Source of the DNA: Acidobacteriota bacterium
GTDB taxonomy: Bacteria > Acidobacteriota > Terriglobia > Terriglobales > Acidobacteriaceae
Direction: 5' to 3'
Assembly: GCA_021793405.1 (NCBI GenBank)
Contig: JAJYSV010000046.1
Coordinates: forward strand, 1-33,775
Length of the DNA: 33,775 bases
Part shown: piece after piece, positions 9,255 through 16,722 of the stretch
Position numbering within the stretch: the first letter of the stretch is position 1
Layout: each line of letters opens with the position of its first letter
Notes under the pieces: generated by a model
Database searches by the model: none
Seen by the model: only the letters and a program-made list of their open reading frames with translations
What the model was told of the DNA's origin: nothing
Made by a program: the position numbers and the translations under genes

Positions 9255-9317
9255 TTTTTGGAAAGGCAGAAACGTTCCCGGCTGGTCTGCAAGCAGGTTG
9301 CAGGGTGGCCGAGAATT
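9209..9317 (+). repeat. Direct repeat copy A (alcohol dehydrogenase tail plus 3' flank)
   Basis: About 109 bases match 10120-10228 with roughly five mismatches and no gaps, at a constant offset of 911 bases. The unit holds the last ~45 bases of the dehydrogenase frame and ~63 bases beyond its stop. Copies A and B bracket mtgA. Confidence 0.9.
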
Positions 9318-9374
9318 CGCGTGCGCAAGATCAAGCCATAAGCAACCACGCAGCCCAGACGATTATTCTGTAAT

Positions 9375-10082
9375 GTGACGACAAAGCCATCCACTCCCCC
9401 GAAGATCCGGCTTCGGAAGAGTTTGCGCCGATCCTTTGTTCGATGGCTTGGCCTCGGTGTGGCGCTTCTGTGGTTGCTTGCCGCGGTGCTGCTGGTGGCC
9501 GTGCGGTGGATCGATCCGCCGACAACCGCGGTGCACATCGAGCGCCGCATGCAGGCCTGGATGCACCACAGGCCGTATCGCGAACGCTACAAATTCATTC
9601 CGCTGAGACAGATCTCGCCCAATTTACAGCACGCTGTCGTCTCCGCAGAGGACGCGCGCTTCTATCAGCACCATGGATTCGACTGGCACCAGGTGCAGAT
9701 CGATACGGCCGGGGATTTGGAAGGCGGTCGTATTCGCGGGGCTTCGACGATTACGCAGCAGCTGGTGAAAAACCTATTCTTCGGAACGGGCCGCTCGATC
9801 CTGCGTAAGGGCGCGGAGTTCACGCTGGTACCGGTGACGGAGCTGGTGCTGGGGAAGCGGCGCATTCTGGAGATCTACCTGAACGTGGTGGAATGGGGCC
9901 CGGGTATTTATGGTGCAGAGGCGGCGTGTCGCTACCACTACGGAATCTCGGCCCGGAATATCGGCAGGGAACAGGCGGCACGGCTGGCCGCGATTTTGCC
10001 AGCTCCGCTGAAGCGAAGGCCGGAGCGCATGAATCGCTACAGCGAGATCATCCTGAAGCGGATGAGCCAAGTGGGCTGGTAA
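9375..10082 (+). CDS. mtgA: Monofunctional biosynthetic peptidoglycan transglycosylase
   Basis: GT51-family glycosyltransferase that polymerises lipid II into glycan strands at the outer face of the inner membrane. The 235-residue length is normal for MtgA. A basic N-terminus precedes one membrane anchor (about 20-45, LGLGVALLWLLAAVLLVAV). Family motifs appear in order: EDARFYQHHGFDW with the catalytic Glu near residue 91, GASTITQQLVKNLFF, RKGAEFTLVPVTELVLGKRR and EIYLNVVEWGPGIYG. There is no transpeptidase domain. The start is a GTG with no clear ribosome-binding site. The gene is bracketed by the 109-base direct repeats, so it may have been inserted between, or duplicated with, alcohol dehydrogenase fragments. 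Confidence 0.95.
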   Translation: MTTKPSTPPKIRLRKSLRRSFVRWLGLGVALLWLLAAVLLVAVRWIDPPTTAVHIERRMQAWMHHRPYRERYKFIPLRQISPNLQHAVVSAEDARFYQHHGFDWHQVQIDTAGDLEGGRIRGASTITQQLVKNLFFGTGRSILRKGAEFTLVPVTELVLGKRRILEIYLNVVEWGPGIYGAEAACRYHYGISARNIGREQAARLAAILPAPLKRRPERMNRYSEIILKRMSQVGW

Positions 10083-10114
10083 TTCGGAGCAACATTTATT
10101 CTGAGCCGGTCTTG

Positions 10115-10165
10115 GACGTGAAGTATCGCTTCTCCATCGATATGGCGTCGTTGAAGAGCGCCTAG
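10115..10165 (+). pseudogene. Second alcohol dehydrogenase C-terminal tail
   Basis: The frame reads [16 protein letters not shown] then TAG at 10163-10165, the canonical YahK-family C-terminus. Nothing upstream of it in this frame belongs to a dehydrogenase: mtgA ends only 32 bases before. It is therefore an isolated tail, in the correct frame, unlike the shifted copy near 9254. Confidence 0.75.
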
Positions 10166-10228
10166 TTTTTGGAAAAGCAGAAACGTTCCCGGCTGGTCTG
10201 CAAGCAGGTTGCAGGGTGGTCGGGAATT
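10120..10228 (+). repeat. Direct repeat copy B flanking mtgA
   Basis: Partner of 9209-9317 at an offset of 911 bases and about 95% identical by eye. Confidence 0.9.
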
Positions 10229-10512
10229 AGTGGTGTGTGGTTGCGTCATGAGAACCCAGGTCTATCGCTGTGGCGACCGAAACCTGGGCACGGGATGCGG
10301 CGTCTTCCGCGATCTGCTGGTGGCGCGGAGACCATTGAACTTCTCGATGCGGTTGACGGTGGAGAGCAAACAGCGATCGATGATCTCTGCACACACGCGC
10401 GATTGAAATTTTTGCGAATGTGAATGATTCTTGGCGTTCCCGCACGTCTAAATGAAGCAGGTCCGAGAAAATCCGGATCTATTTCCACTTTTTGTGAATG
10501 GAGAAAATCGAC
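10229..10512. other. Intergenic region, a hairpin but no supported gene
   Basis: CCCAGGT at 10255-10261 and ACCTGGG at 10282-10288 can form a 7-bp stem with a 20-base loop. Small open frames cross the region but I recognise none of them. TTGAAA near 10404 could be a -35 element for the downstream secreted-protein gene, but I see no matching -10 box at the right distance. Confidence 0.35.
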
Positions 10513-10950
10513 ATGCGGACACAATCGAAGGTGATCCTACCTGTAGCATTATTGGCGCTTGTGCCTATGTTCGCCGCACAGCTCTCACACGCCCAAATTA
10601 CGAATGTAATTCAAGCTACCATATCTCATCCATTCGTCATAGACAACACGACACTCCCGCCGGGGAAGTACAACTTCCGCATGCTGCCCGGATCAACCCA
10701 GACGGCAATGATAGCGGCCAGCGTGGATGGAGGAACTGCAGTCGAATTTCTGGTCAGGAACGCATACGACACTCATGTTCCTCAGCATACTGAATTGGTA
10801 TTCAACCGGTACGACGGCAAGGAATTCTTGCACAAGATTTTTGAGGGGGGAAGACGCAGTGGAGTGGCCGCTGTACTGGTTTCAAGAGAAGAAAGTCGCT
10901 TACAGAAGAGCGGCAAGCACGCCGTTACGCACACGGAATCTCAACCATAG
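10513..10950 (+). CDS. Small secreted protein, acidobacterial conserved family of unknown function
   Basis: A 145-residue protein with a clear signal peptide (MRTQSKVILPVALLALVPMF, probable cleavage after SHA before QITNV). The mature part has ISHPFVIDNTTLPPGKYNFR, a beta-rich pattern I associate with a family widespread in Acidobacteriota, ending in SREESRLQK. No catalytic motif is visible and function is unknown. I chose ATG 10513 because GGAG lies 10 bases upstream; the ATG at 10498 overlaps that Shine-Dalgarno sequence. It is a single gene facing the minus-strand ABC operon, with a strong hairpin between them. Confidence 0.75.
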   Translation: MRTQSKVILPVALLALVPMFAAQLSHAQITNVIQATISHPFVIDNTTLPPGKYNFRMLPGSTQTAMIAASVDGGTAVEFLVRNAYDTHVPQHTELVFNRYDGKEFLHKIFEGGRRSGVAAVLVSREESRLQKSGKHAVTHTESQP

Positions 10951-11045
10951 CACTCCAGGCGCCGATAGCGAATCGTTCGATGCGACGATCTGTGCGTCAT
11001 CGGTTTTCAGGCAGCAGCGCACAGGTGGATCGCGAGGGAAATCAA

Positions 11046-11073
11046 CCCCACATCTCAGAAGCGAGATGTGGGG
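11046..11073. repeat. Perfect 11-bp hairpin repeat with GGGCACCC tail
   Basis: CCCCACATCTC (11046-11056), loop AGAAGC, GAGATGTGGGG (11063-11073), followed by CACCCC. It lies between two convergent genes and could act as a bidirectional terminator-like structure, but there is no U-tract. The same design recurs at 20978-21012. Confidence 0.7.
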
Positions 11074-11152
11074 CACCCCAATCTGAGGAGACTGGCGGCT
11101 GTGAGTCACCCGGCATTCTTGTCCCGGTTACTTGTGGGGGAAAGGCGGAGGA

Positions 11153-11995
11153 TTACTGTTGGAGGTATTGCTGGATGTAGGGGTCTTTGGAGCGGAGGAG
11201 ATCGACTAATGAGCCGGTGAAGGCGATGCGGCCGTCCTTCAGCACCATGATGGTGGTGTTGGGATCGATGCCGTCGTTCTCGATGCGCTCCATGCGATTT
11301 TCCTTGAGGTTGAAGCGGTGGGTAGCCAGGGTGAAGGCGTCCTGCAGGCGATGGGTGACCAACAGGGCGGTGCTCTCATAGACATCGCGCTGCTTCATGA
11401 CCAGCTCAATAATGGTGGTGGACGTGATAGGGTCGAGGCCGCCGGTGGGCGAGTCATAGAGGAAGAGTTTGGGTTGCGTGATGATGGCGCGCGCAATGGC
11501 GACGCGGCGTTTCATGCCGCCGGATAGCTCGTCGGGAAATTTGTCGATCGCATCCTCGAGTTCCACAAATCGCAGACATTCGAGCACGCGGCGCGCGATG
11601 TCTGCCTCGTTATCATGCTCTTCGATCAAGCGATAGGAGACGTTGTCGCGCACGGAAAGAGAGTCAAACAGGGCGCTCTCCTGAAAGACCATGCCAATGT
11701 GGCCGCGGAAGGCGAACAGTTCTTCCGGGGAGAGGGTATTGATGTCCTGGCCGAAGAGCCGGACACGTCCCGCATCGGGCGGAATCAGCCCATTGGCCAG
11801 CTTGAGGAGGATGCTTTTCCCGCCTGCGGCAGGGCCGAGGATGATCACCATTTCTCCGGAGCGCGCCTGGAAGGTGATGTCGAGCAGCACGGAATGGCCA
11901 TCGAAGCCGATAGACACATGCTCAAAGGAAACAACGGGCTGGGTGGGATCGATGGGAGCGAGATCCGGGAACGGGATGGTTTGTGCGGTGGACAT
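11153..11995 (-). CDS. MlaF-like ABC transporter ATP-binding protein
   Basis: ATPase of an MCE/Mla-type phospholipid transporter, working on the inner face of the cytoplasmic membrane with the MlaE-like permease encoded 3 bases upstream. The 280-residue protein has Walker A GPAAGGKS (54-61), a Q-loop in MVFQESALFDSL, signature LSGGMKRR (157-164), Walker B LFLYDSPTGGLDP (177-189) and a switch His in LLVTHRLQDA. Two positions are unusual. The Walker B catalytic Glu is Ser (YDSP, not YDEP), and Walker A has Ala-Ala where Ser-Gly is usual. No MCE (MlaD) or MlaB gene follows in the window. The gene ends facing the small secreted protein gene. Confidence 0.9.
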   Translation of the reverse strand: MSTAQTIPFPDLAPIDPTQPVVSFEHVSIGFDGHSVLLDITFQARSGEMVIILGPAAGGKSILLKLANGLIPPDAGRVRLFGQDINTLSPEELFAFRGHIGMVFQESALFDSLSVRDNVSYRLIEEHDNEADIARRVLECLRFVELEDAIDKFPDELSGGMKRRVAIARAIITQPKLFLYDSPTGGLDPITSTTIIELVMKQRDVYESTALLVTHRLQDAFTLATHRFNLKENRMERIENDGIDPNTTIMVLKDGRIAFTGSLVDLLRSKDPYIQQYLQQ

Positions 11996-11998
11996 GTT

Positions 11999-12766
11999 CT
12001 AGCGTCCAAAGAGATCGATGGTCAAGCGGCTGAGCAGGAAATCGCTGAAGATGATCAATACTGAACTGACGACGACGGCCTGGGTGGTGGAACGGCCCAC
12101 ACCTTGTGTTCCGCCGCGGGTGGACATGCCGAAATAGCAGCCCACGGTGGCGATGATGAACCCGAAGAGGAGTGGCTTGACCAGACCTTCCAGGATGTCG
12201 GGATAACGGAGCGACTGGTATGCCATGTGGAAGTACTGGGAAACGTCGATGCCCATGGTGCTGGAGATCCAGCCGCCACCGAGCGTCCCCAAGCCGTCGG
12301 AAATAATGGTGAGGAAAACCAGCATGAAAATGGTGGAAAAAACGCGAGGCGTGACCAGCTTCTTGAGTGGGTCGACGCCGAGGGCGCGCATGGCGTCGAT
12401 CTGCTCGGTGACCTGCATGGAGCCGAGTTCGCTGGCCATGCCGGAGGCGTTGCGGCCGGAGACCATGAGACCGGTCAGCACCGGGCCCAGCTCTTTAATC
12501 ATGGAGAGACTGACCAGTTCACCGGTAACGGCCTTGGCGCCAAACTGCGCCAGCGTGGTGGCGGAGTTGAGAGCCAGCACGCCTCCGGTAAAGAAGCCGG
12601 TGAGAATAACGATGGGAACGGAGCCGAAGCCGATCAGATCGGCCTGTGTATAGAGGTCCGCCCAGTAAAAAGGGTGACGAAAAACATTCGTAAGGGCCGT
12701 CCAGGAGAGAAGGGAATACTCCTGCACAGCCAGGACCTTTTCTCGGACGAACTCGCCGATCTGCAT
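11999..12766 (-). CDS. MlaE/YrbE-family ABC transporter permease
   Basis: Integral membrane permease of an MCE-type lipid transporter, 255 residues, normal for the family. MlaE-family signatures are ELGPVLTGLMVSGRNASGMA, ELGSMQVTEQIDAMRALGVD and KLVTPRV, followed by hydrophobic segments such as VFSTIFMLVFLTIISDGLG and YFGMSTRGGTQGVGRSTT near the C-terminus. It is first in a two-gene operon with the ATPase, 3 bases apart. It likely moves phospholipids or another hydrophobic substrate between membranes; direction and substrate cannot be read from sequence. Downstream partners (MlaD/MCE) are not here. Confidence 0.92.
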   Translation of the reverse strand: MQIGEFVREKVLAVQEYSLLSWTALTNVFRHPFYWADLYTQADLIGFGSVPIVILTGFFTGGVLALNSATTLAQFGAKAVTGELVSLSMIKELGPVLTGLMVSGRNASGMASELGSMQVTEQIDAMRALGVDPLKKLVTPRVFSTIFMLVFLTIISDGLGTLGGGWISSTMGIDVSQYFHMAYQSLRYPDILEGLVKPLLFGFIIATVGCYFGMSTRGGTQGVGRSTTQAVVVSSVLIIFSDFLLSRLTIDLFGR

Positions 12767-12954
12767 ATTGGCATTATGGCATCTGGAGCGCGATTGGCCT
12801 AGAAAATGGCGAATCTTGCGGGAAAGGACTGTTCAGCATTTTCACCGTTACTGCAGTGGGAGCTGAATCGCGTCCCACACTTCGCCGTTCTAAAAAATTC
12901 CAGGTCTCAAAATCGAGACTTGCGAGACCCGCCTATCCAGGAGGGAAGGAAGGG

Positions 12955-15108
12955 TTACGGCATTTTGTTCAATGTGGCGGCGGCGCGATCCAATGCGCGC
13001 GTGAGAGCTTCCAACTGACTGCTGGCGCGGGCTGCGTCCTTGGCGTCGATGGCCTCGTTGACTCCTGGAATGACGACAGCGGCGTAGCCGGTGTATTCCC
13101 CGGGCGCGTAGATAGTGTGCTTATACCAGGGGCGATTAGGAAGGCCGTGCTGCGAGAGCAGGTCTTGTTCCGCCTGGCGGAGGATGCGATTTTCCTCGGG
13201 CAGCGGGCCGGCGGGGTCGCGTTCGGCGGCCAGCGCCTTGGCGCCCGCGTCTTGAAAGCGTCGGGCGGCGGCCAGGGCCGGTGCGAAGTCGAGCGATTGC
13301 ATACCGGCATTGGTCGCCTTGAGCTGGGAGGCTTGCAGATAGCCCACAACCTGGCTGCCGTAGACCTGGTAGTCGTAGGGGAGCAGGTCGGCGTCCGCCA
13401 TGGTCATACCTTCCAGGCCAAGAAAGCGGGCCTGCTGCTGCAGATAGACGAATGTCGGATCCGCAAACTTGGTGAACCATGCGTAATTGTCGAATGCGGA
13501 GTGATACACGCCGTAGTGGCCGCTGGATTCGATGTCGGTCGAAGGCACGCCGAGGTGCTGCAAAAACGGAGTGTAATCGGAGCCGCTGCCCAAATCGTCG
13601 ATGTGAATTCCATCCAGCCGCGGCAGAGTTTTCTGCAGGTCTTCGGCCGGTTGATCCTCGTTCGGATGCTCCGCCGGCTTCTTCTGCTGCTCGCGCAGCC
13701 ACGCGTCGAACACGGTGCCGCCCTGCGGGCTGGGCACGCGCTTGGCGATGCTGACGAGAAATGGTTTGAGCGAGGGAACAGCCCCGGCAGTGAAATTCGG
13801 CCCGGAGACGCCGACATCAATATTGAAGTAGCCGTCGGCGTGGGCCAGTTCCGCAGCATGATCTTCGGCCCACTCGGTGGAACCGATGAGCCCCGGCTCT
13901 TCCGCGTCCCAACTGGCGAACATCAAGGTGCGTTTCGGCTTCCAGCCATGCTGGAGCAGGGTTCCAACTCCGTGGACAGCTTCCAGCATGGCGGCGGTGC
14001 CGCTGTTCGGGTCGACTGCGCCGAAGGTCCAGGCATCGCGATGGTTGCCGACAATGACCCAGTCGTCGGGATATTCCGTGCCGGGAATTTTTCCGATGAC
14101 ATCCCAGATTGTATGCAGCTCATAATCTTGATCGAGCACCATATGCACCTTCACGGGACCAGGGCCGAGGTGATAGGTGAAGGGTAGCCCTCCCTGCCAG
14201 GATCGAGGAGAATCCGGGCCTTTCAGTGCTGCCAGAATGGGCGCGGCATCATGATAAGACAATGGCGTCGAAGGGATCTTGGCCTGGTCGGCGGCGTCTT
14301 CGAGAGAGATGCGCTTGCCGAGGGGGAGATTGGGCGTTGAGGCAAAGCCCGGCGTGGTGGGATCGCCGGGATATTTGAAGAGGTATTGAACCGAGCCGCG
14401 CTGCACGCCAGCCTCCGGGCGGTAGGGGCCGTCGGGATAGATGTCACCGCGAACATAGCCGTCGTCGGCGGGGTCGGAGTAGATGATGACGCCCGCCGCG
14501 CCATGCTGTTGCGCCACGTAAACCTTCACTCCTCGGAAATTCTGGCCATAGCGGACGATGACGATCTTGCCGCGCACGCTGATGTGTTGGGCCTCGAGCT
14601 CGGCAAAATCCTGCGGCCTGCCGTAGTTGGCGTAGACCACTTCCGCGTTCACGTCTCCGGAAGGCGAGTAAGCGTTGAAGGCGGTCACAATGCGCTTGTC
14701 ATCCTGATATGGATCGTCGCTGACATGTTCTGGCGTGGGGCCGGACATGAGTTGTTTTCCATCCGCAGAGAAGGCGGTTACTTGAATCTTTTTGGGGAGA
14801 TTCATCATGATGCGGTAGGGGATGATTTTGGTTGTCAGGCCAGCGGCGCGGAACTTCTGGGCGACGTATTCTGCGGTCGCATAATCTTCCTTCGAGCCGG
14901 CGACATGGGGGGCTGCGGTCAGAATTTTCAGCTCCTCACCGGCGAGCGTGGCGCTAAGAACCTGGAGAAATTCCTGATCCAGTTTTGCCTCGGCTGCGCT
15001 GTTTTGAAAGCCGAGCATAGCGGAAGTATCTGGAGATGTTGTGGGGGCGTTGGTTTGGCCGAAGGCCACGGTGGCGAACAGCAGAATGGCCCCGGTGCGC
15101 ATGAACAT
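12955..15108 (-). CDS. Secreted M28-family metallopeptidase (glutamate carboxypeptidase II-like)
   Basis: Predicted exported di-zinc peptidase of 717 residues. The signal peptide is MFMRTGAILLFATVAFGQT. A PA-domain insert (about 150-260, HISVRGKIVIVRYGQNF, QQHGAAGVIIYSD) precedes the M28 core. Zinc ligands and catalytic residues fit the family: His/Asp in GNHRDAWTFGAVDPNSG (about 355), Glu-Glu in ASWDAEEPGLIGSTEW (about 400), Asp in YFNIDVGV, and His in SSGHYGVYHSAFDNY (about 530). A C-terminal transferrin-receptor-like dimerisation domain follows. I chose ATG 15108 over the upstream in-frame ATG at 15183 because GGAG sits about 9 bases before it and the signal peptide starts cleanly. The likely role is peptide scavenging outside the cytoplasm. 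Single gene; an IS element lies upstream. Confidence 0.92.
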   Translation of the reverse strand: MFMRTGAILLFATVAFGQTNAPTTSPDTSAMLGFQNSAAEAKLDQEFLQVLSATLAGEELKILTAAPHVAGSKEDYATAEYVAQKFRAAGLTTKIIPYRIMMNLPKKIQVTAFSADGKQLMSGPTPEHVSDDPYQDDKRIVTAFNAYSPSGDVNAEVVYANYGRPQDFAELEAQHISVRGKIVIVRYGQNFRGVKVYVAQQHGAAGVIIYSDPADDGYVRGDIYPDGPYRPEAGVQRGSVQYLFKYPGDPTTPGFASTPNLPLGKRISLEDAADQAKIPSTPLSYHDAAPILAALKGPDSPRSWQGGLPFTYHLGPGPVKVHMVLDQDYELHTIWDVIGKIPGTEYPDDWVIVGNHRDAWTFGAVDPNSGTAAMLEAVHGVGTLLQHGWKPKRTLMFASWDAEEPGLIGSTEWAEDHAAELAHADGYFNIDVGVSGPNFTAGAVPSLKPFLVSIAKRVPSPQGGTVFDAWLREQQKKPAEHPNEDQPAEDLQKTLPRLDGIHIDDLGSGSDYTPFLQHLGVPSTDIESSGHYGVYHSAFDNYAWFTKFADPTFVYLQQQARFLGLEGMTMADADLLPYDYQVYGSQVVGYLQASQLKATNAGMQSLDFAPALAAARRFQDAGAKALAAERDPAGPLPEENRILRQAEQDLLSQHGLPNRPWYKHTIYAPGEYTGYAAVVIPGVNEAIDAKDAARASSQLEALTRALDRAAATLNKMP

Positions 15109-15356
15109 TGGTGATTCTCCAGGAGGAAGTAGAAAGTCAAGGATACAGCAATGCGGTCGAGAATCCATGAAGAACAACCGCAAGGTCCTTCCCCTTCATT
15201 TCGTTCAGGGTCAGGACGACAAGTTTCGATCCCACCCTAGCCGGTCGCCGCGGCGACGACACGGCGAGGATTGATGGGATAAGGACGAAGGCTTCTACGA
15301 TGAAGCAGTAGTTTTTGGTTGAGGACCATGAGCTGCTGGATCAGGAGAAGCCTTCA

Positions 15357-16458
15357 ATGAAAATTATAGGATGTGATTTTCATCCGAGTTGGCAACAGGT
15401 GGCGGTTTTCGATGCGGAGACCGGCGAAGTGACGGAACGGAAGTTGGTCAATGGCGATGGCGAAGCGGAGCGGTTCTATCGCGAGCTGGAGGCGCCGGCG
15501 CTGGTTGGAGTCGAGGCGTGCGGCAACAGCCAGTGGTTCATCGATTTGCTCGAGCGGCTGGGTCACCAGGTGTGGGTCGGGGATGCGGCCCAGATTCGTG
15601 CCAGTGGAGCCTGCCCTGAGCTTGCCGAAGGGTGCGCAAGCAGAAGACCGACAAGCGCGATGCATCGCACATGCTGAAGCTGCTGCTGGAGGGGCGGTTT
15701 CCGCGCTTGTGGACGCCGAGTGCGGAGCAGCGCGACCTGCGCCAGTTGTTGGTGCATCGGCACAAGCTGGTGGAGATCCGGACGCGGGTGAAGAACGGAT
15801 TGCAGCATCTGGCGCTGAACCGCGGGGTGCAGAAGAAGAGTTCCCTGTGGAGCGTTCGGGGGAGGGCTGAGTTGGAAAGACTTCCCTTGGATGGCTGGAC
15901 GGCGCGGCGGCGAAAAGATTTGTTGCGGCTGCTGACGGAGTTGGATCGGCAGATCGGCGAACTGGACAAAGCGGTGGGCGATGCGGCGGAGCAACACGCG
16001 CAGGCGCGGCTGCTGATGACGCAGCCGGGCGTGGGTCCGATTACGGCGCTGGCCTTTGTCTTGACGATCGGGGAGGTAAGCCGATTCAAGCACAGCAAGC
16101 AGGTGGCCAGCTACCTGGGACTGATACCGCGCGAGCATAGCTCGGGCGGTATCAGCGGCTGGGCGCGATCACCAAGCAGGGCAACCGGTTTCTGCGCCAG
16201 TTGCTGGTGGAAGCGGCGCAGAGCGTGACCCGGCTGGATGAGGGATTTCGCAAGCAGTATCAGGCTCGTTGCCACCACAAGCCGAAGGGCGTGGCCAAGG
16301 TGGCGGCGGCCAGGAAGTTGGCAGTGCGACTCTACTGGATGTTGCGGCAGAACGTTGGTTATCCAGAGATCGCCCATATCGAGAGCAGCCCGCGGGTGGC
16401 CCTGGTCGGCGAAAACCAGACCGAAGGATTGATTGGGCGCTCTCGCATCCAGCAGTAG
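15357..16458 (+). pseudogene. IS110-family transposase with two frame disruptions
   Basis: DEDD-type recombinase (RuvC-like N-terminal domain plus Transposase_20 C-terminal domain). ATG 15357 has AGGAG 9 bases upstream. Frame one reads MKIIGCDFHPSWQQVAVFD, with the acidic VGVEACG, to AAQIRAS. A 26-base insertion at 15607-15632 then shifts the frame. Frame two resumes at VRKQKTDKRDASHMLKLLLE and runs through MTQPGVGPITALAFVLTIGE and SYLGLIPREHSSGG. A one-base loss near 16150 shifts again, and frame three continues with RLGAITKQGNRFLRQLLVEA to the stop at 16456-16458. Repairing both would give a product of about 358 residues, normal for the family. All pieces are on the plus strand and collinear, so this is one dead gene. 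Confidence 0.9.
15607..15632 (+). repeat. 26-base short-repeat insertion inside the transposase
   Basis: The inserted unit contains AGCCTGCCCTGAGC and GCCGAAGGG, a repeat type found in intergenic DNA of many bacteria. GTG occurs at both edges (15604-15606 and 15632-15634), consistent with a 3-base target duplication. A related copy in inverted orientation lies at 19335-19357. Confidence 0.75.
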
Positions 16459-16635
16459 GCTGGATGTCCGCATGGAAGCATCATGGTTGATGTTGTAGCC
16501 GTATCGATGGTTGGTGGGGCGTAATTGCCCGCCGTTTGGTGATGCAGCGTGAATCTACCGGAGCTCTGGTCCTCAACCTCTCTGGAAAGACAAGCGGTGC
16601 TCACGCACCGCACAGGCGATCTGTGCCTTGACAAC
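16459..16635 (+). ncRNA. Candidate bridge-RNA region of the IS1111-like element
   Basis: About 177 bases of non-coding DNA lie between the transposase stop and the right outer inverted repeat. A strong hairpin, GCGGTGC (16594-16600), loop TCAC, GCACCGC (16605-16611), is visible, along with a GGGC/GCCC stem near 16517-16532. IS110-family recombinases use an RNA encoded in the element's non-coding end, on the 3' side in the IS1111 group (established knowledge). That this element still makes one is inference. No promoter is obvious. Confidence 0.35.
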
Positions 16636-16722
16636 GCCTTCGTCCTTATCGAGGGGCACCCGGCGTAAATCGAAGTAGATCGAGATGTTATGCAGACGAC
16701 AGGCAGGCCTATCGGTGCGAGA

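Larger units (their letters stand above)
15278..16650 (+). mobile_element. IS110-family (IS1111-group-like) insertion sequence, degenerate
   Basis: The broken transposase is bracketed by a perfect 15-base inverted repeat, GATAAGGACGAAGGC (15278-15292) and its complement (16636-16650). A second nested inverted repeat, GGTTGAGGACCA (15317-15328) and TGGTCCTCAACC (16567-16578), lies inside it. Subterminal inverted repeats and a longer non-coding segment after the transposase are IS1111-group traits (family knowledge), whereas classic IS110 elements lack inverted repeats. The exact ends, a few bases outside the outer repeats, cannot be fixed without an empty-site comparison. Confidence 0.65.

Noticed and set aside
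10169-10423. 84-aa plus-strand frame after the second direct repeat
   Set aside because: It begins inside the repeat and has no recognisable family features or ribosome-binding site.
12856-14187. 443-aa plus-strand open frame
   Set aside because: It is antisense to the M28 peptidase, whose zinc ligands and domains are clear on the minus strand.
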